Positions 5,269 through 5,323 of a stretch of 5,323 bases of DNA are shown here, piece by piece. The notes beneath the pieces were generated by a model. It was not told the DNA's origin, ran no database searches, and saw only the letters and a list, made by a program, of their open reading frames with translations. This DNA comes from CAZOIA01 sp964579675 (GTDB lineage Bacteria > Planctomycetota > Phycisphaerae > UBA1845 > PWPN01). The stretch lies in contig CAZOIA010000297.1 in assembly GCA_964579675.1 (NCBI GenBank), positions 1 to 5,323 of the forward strand. Reading direction: 5' to 3'. The translations under genes were made by a program, and so were the position numbers. Position 1 is the stretch's first letter; every line of letters starts with the position of its first letter.

Positions 5269-5285
5269 AGGTGCCGTCCCCTTCT
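5269..5285. repeat. AGGTGCCGTCCCCTTCT motif beside the repeat cluster
   Basis: This 17-base stretch starts four bases after inverted copy C. Its reverse complement, containing GGGGACGGCACCT, resembles a short sequence I recall from dispersed intergenic repeats in several bacterial genomes, some of them linked to REP-associated transposases. Only one copy is in this window, so the call rests on memory alone. Confidence 0.25.
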
Positions 5286-5323
5286 CCGCCCGAAGGTCCC
5301 CGCCGGAACTGTCACGCACCCCT

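Larger units (their letters stand above)
5036..5323. other. Non-coding right end with hairpins and repeats
   Basis: No gene with coding character was found in these 288 bases. The frames that remain open on either strand run through the repeats, and the reverse strand gives repeat-derived peptides such as PLPYGRGSE. The region holds a hairpin (5051-5076), a second hairpin (5120-5145), three copies of a 28-base repeat (5153-5264), and a conserved-looking GC-rich motif at 5269-5285. Confidence 0.6.

Noticed and set aside
4983..5315. Reverse-strand ORF of about 110 codons over the right end
   Set aside because: It runs through the repeat cluster and its peptide (including PLPYGRGSE) derives from the repeats; there is no domain and the frame has no coding character.

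Overview
The window is GC-rich (roughly two thirds G+C) bacterial DNA. Three features suggest Planctomycetota: a very large secreted-type protein built from fibronectin-III-like modules (P.NPDPPNGAT.V...LSW / TTYDVYLG...YYWKVVAKN.CGS) ending in a dockerin with N.DG.IDLIDMA repeats; long hairpin-bearing intergenic stretches; and a cluster of intergenic repeats containing CCGTAAGGAAGCGG, whose reverse-strand reading gives PLPYGRGSE peptides of a kind I recall from spurious planctomycete ORFs. This assignment is inference; there is no marker gene.

Layout. (1) 1-2898, + strand: the 3' part of a large multidomain protein whose 5' end lies outside the window. Three near-identical FN3 half-modules alternate with unrelated inserted domains: a beta-sandwich-like insert, then a class I glutamine-amidotransferase-like (ThuA-like) insert. 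An Ig-like domain and a C-terminal dockerin follow. The inserts sit at the same position of the FN3 module, between the LSWG strand and the TTYDVYLG strand. (2) 2899-3290: non-coding, with a strong 13-bp hairpin that probably ends the first transcription unit and a plausible sigma70-type promoter for the next. (3) 3291-4496: a membrane-anchored family 2 glycosyltransferase. (4) 4493-5035: a small single-pass membrane protein with a YbjQ-like C-terminal domain, joined to the glycosyltransferase by an ATGA stop/start overlap and so probably translationally coupled. (5) 5036-5323: no gene; a 10-bp hairpin just after the last stop, then three copies of a 28-nt repeat, two direct and one inverted.

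How the parts work together. The large protein and the glycosyltransferase pair look like separate transcription units. The first is probably an extracellular or cell-surface protein that docks through its dockerin. The glycosyltransferase probably adds a sugar to a membrane-embedded acceptor; the coupled small protein may be a partner, but nothing in the sequence says what it does. The most unusual points are the repeated insertion of different domains at one FN3 site, including a Rossmann-like domain without a visible catalytic cysteine elbow, and the inverted repeat cluster at the right end. I see no defence system, CRISPR array, tRNA, rRNA or intact mobile element.
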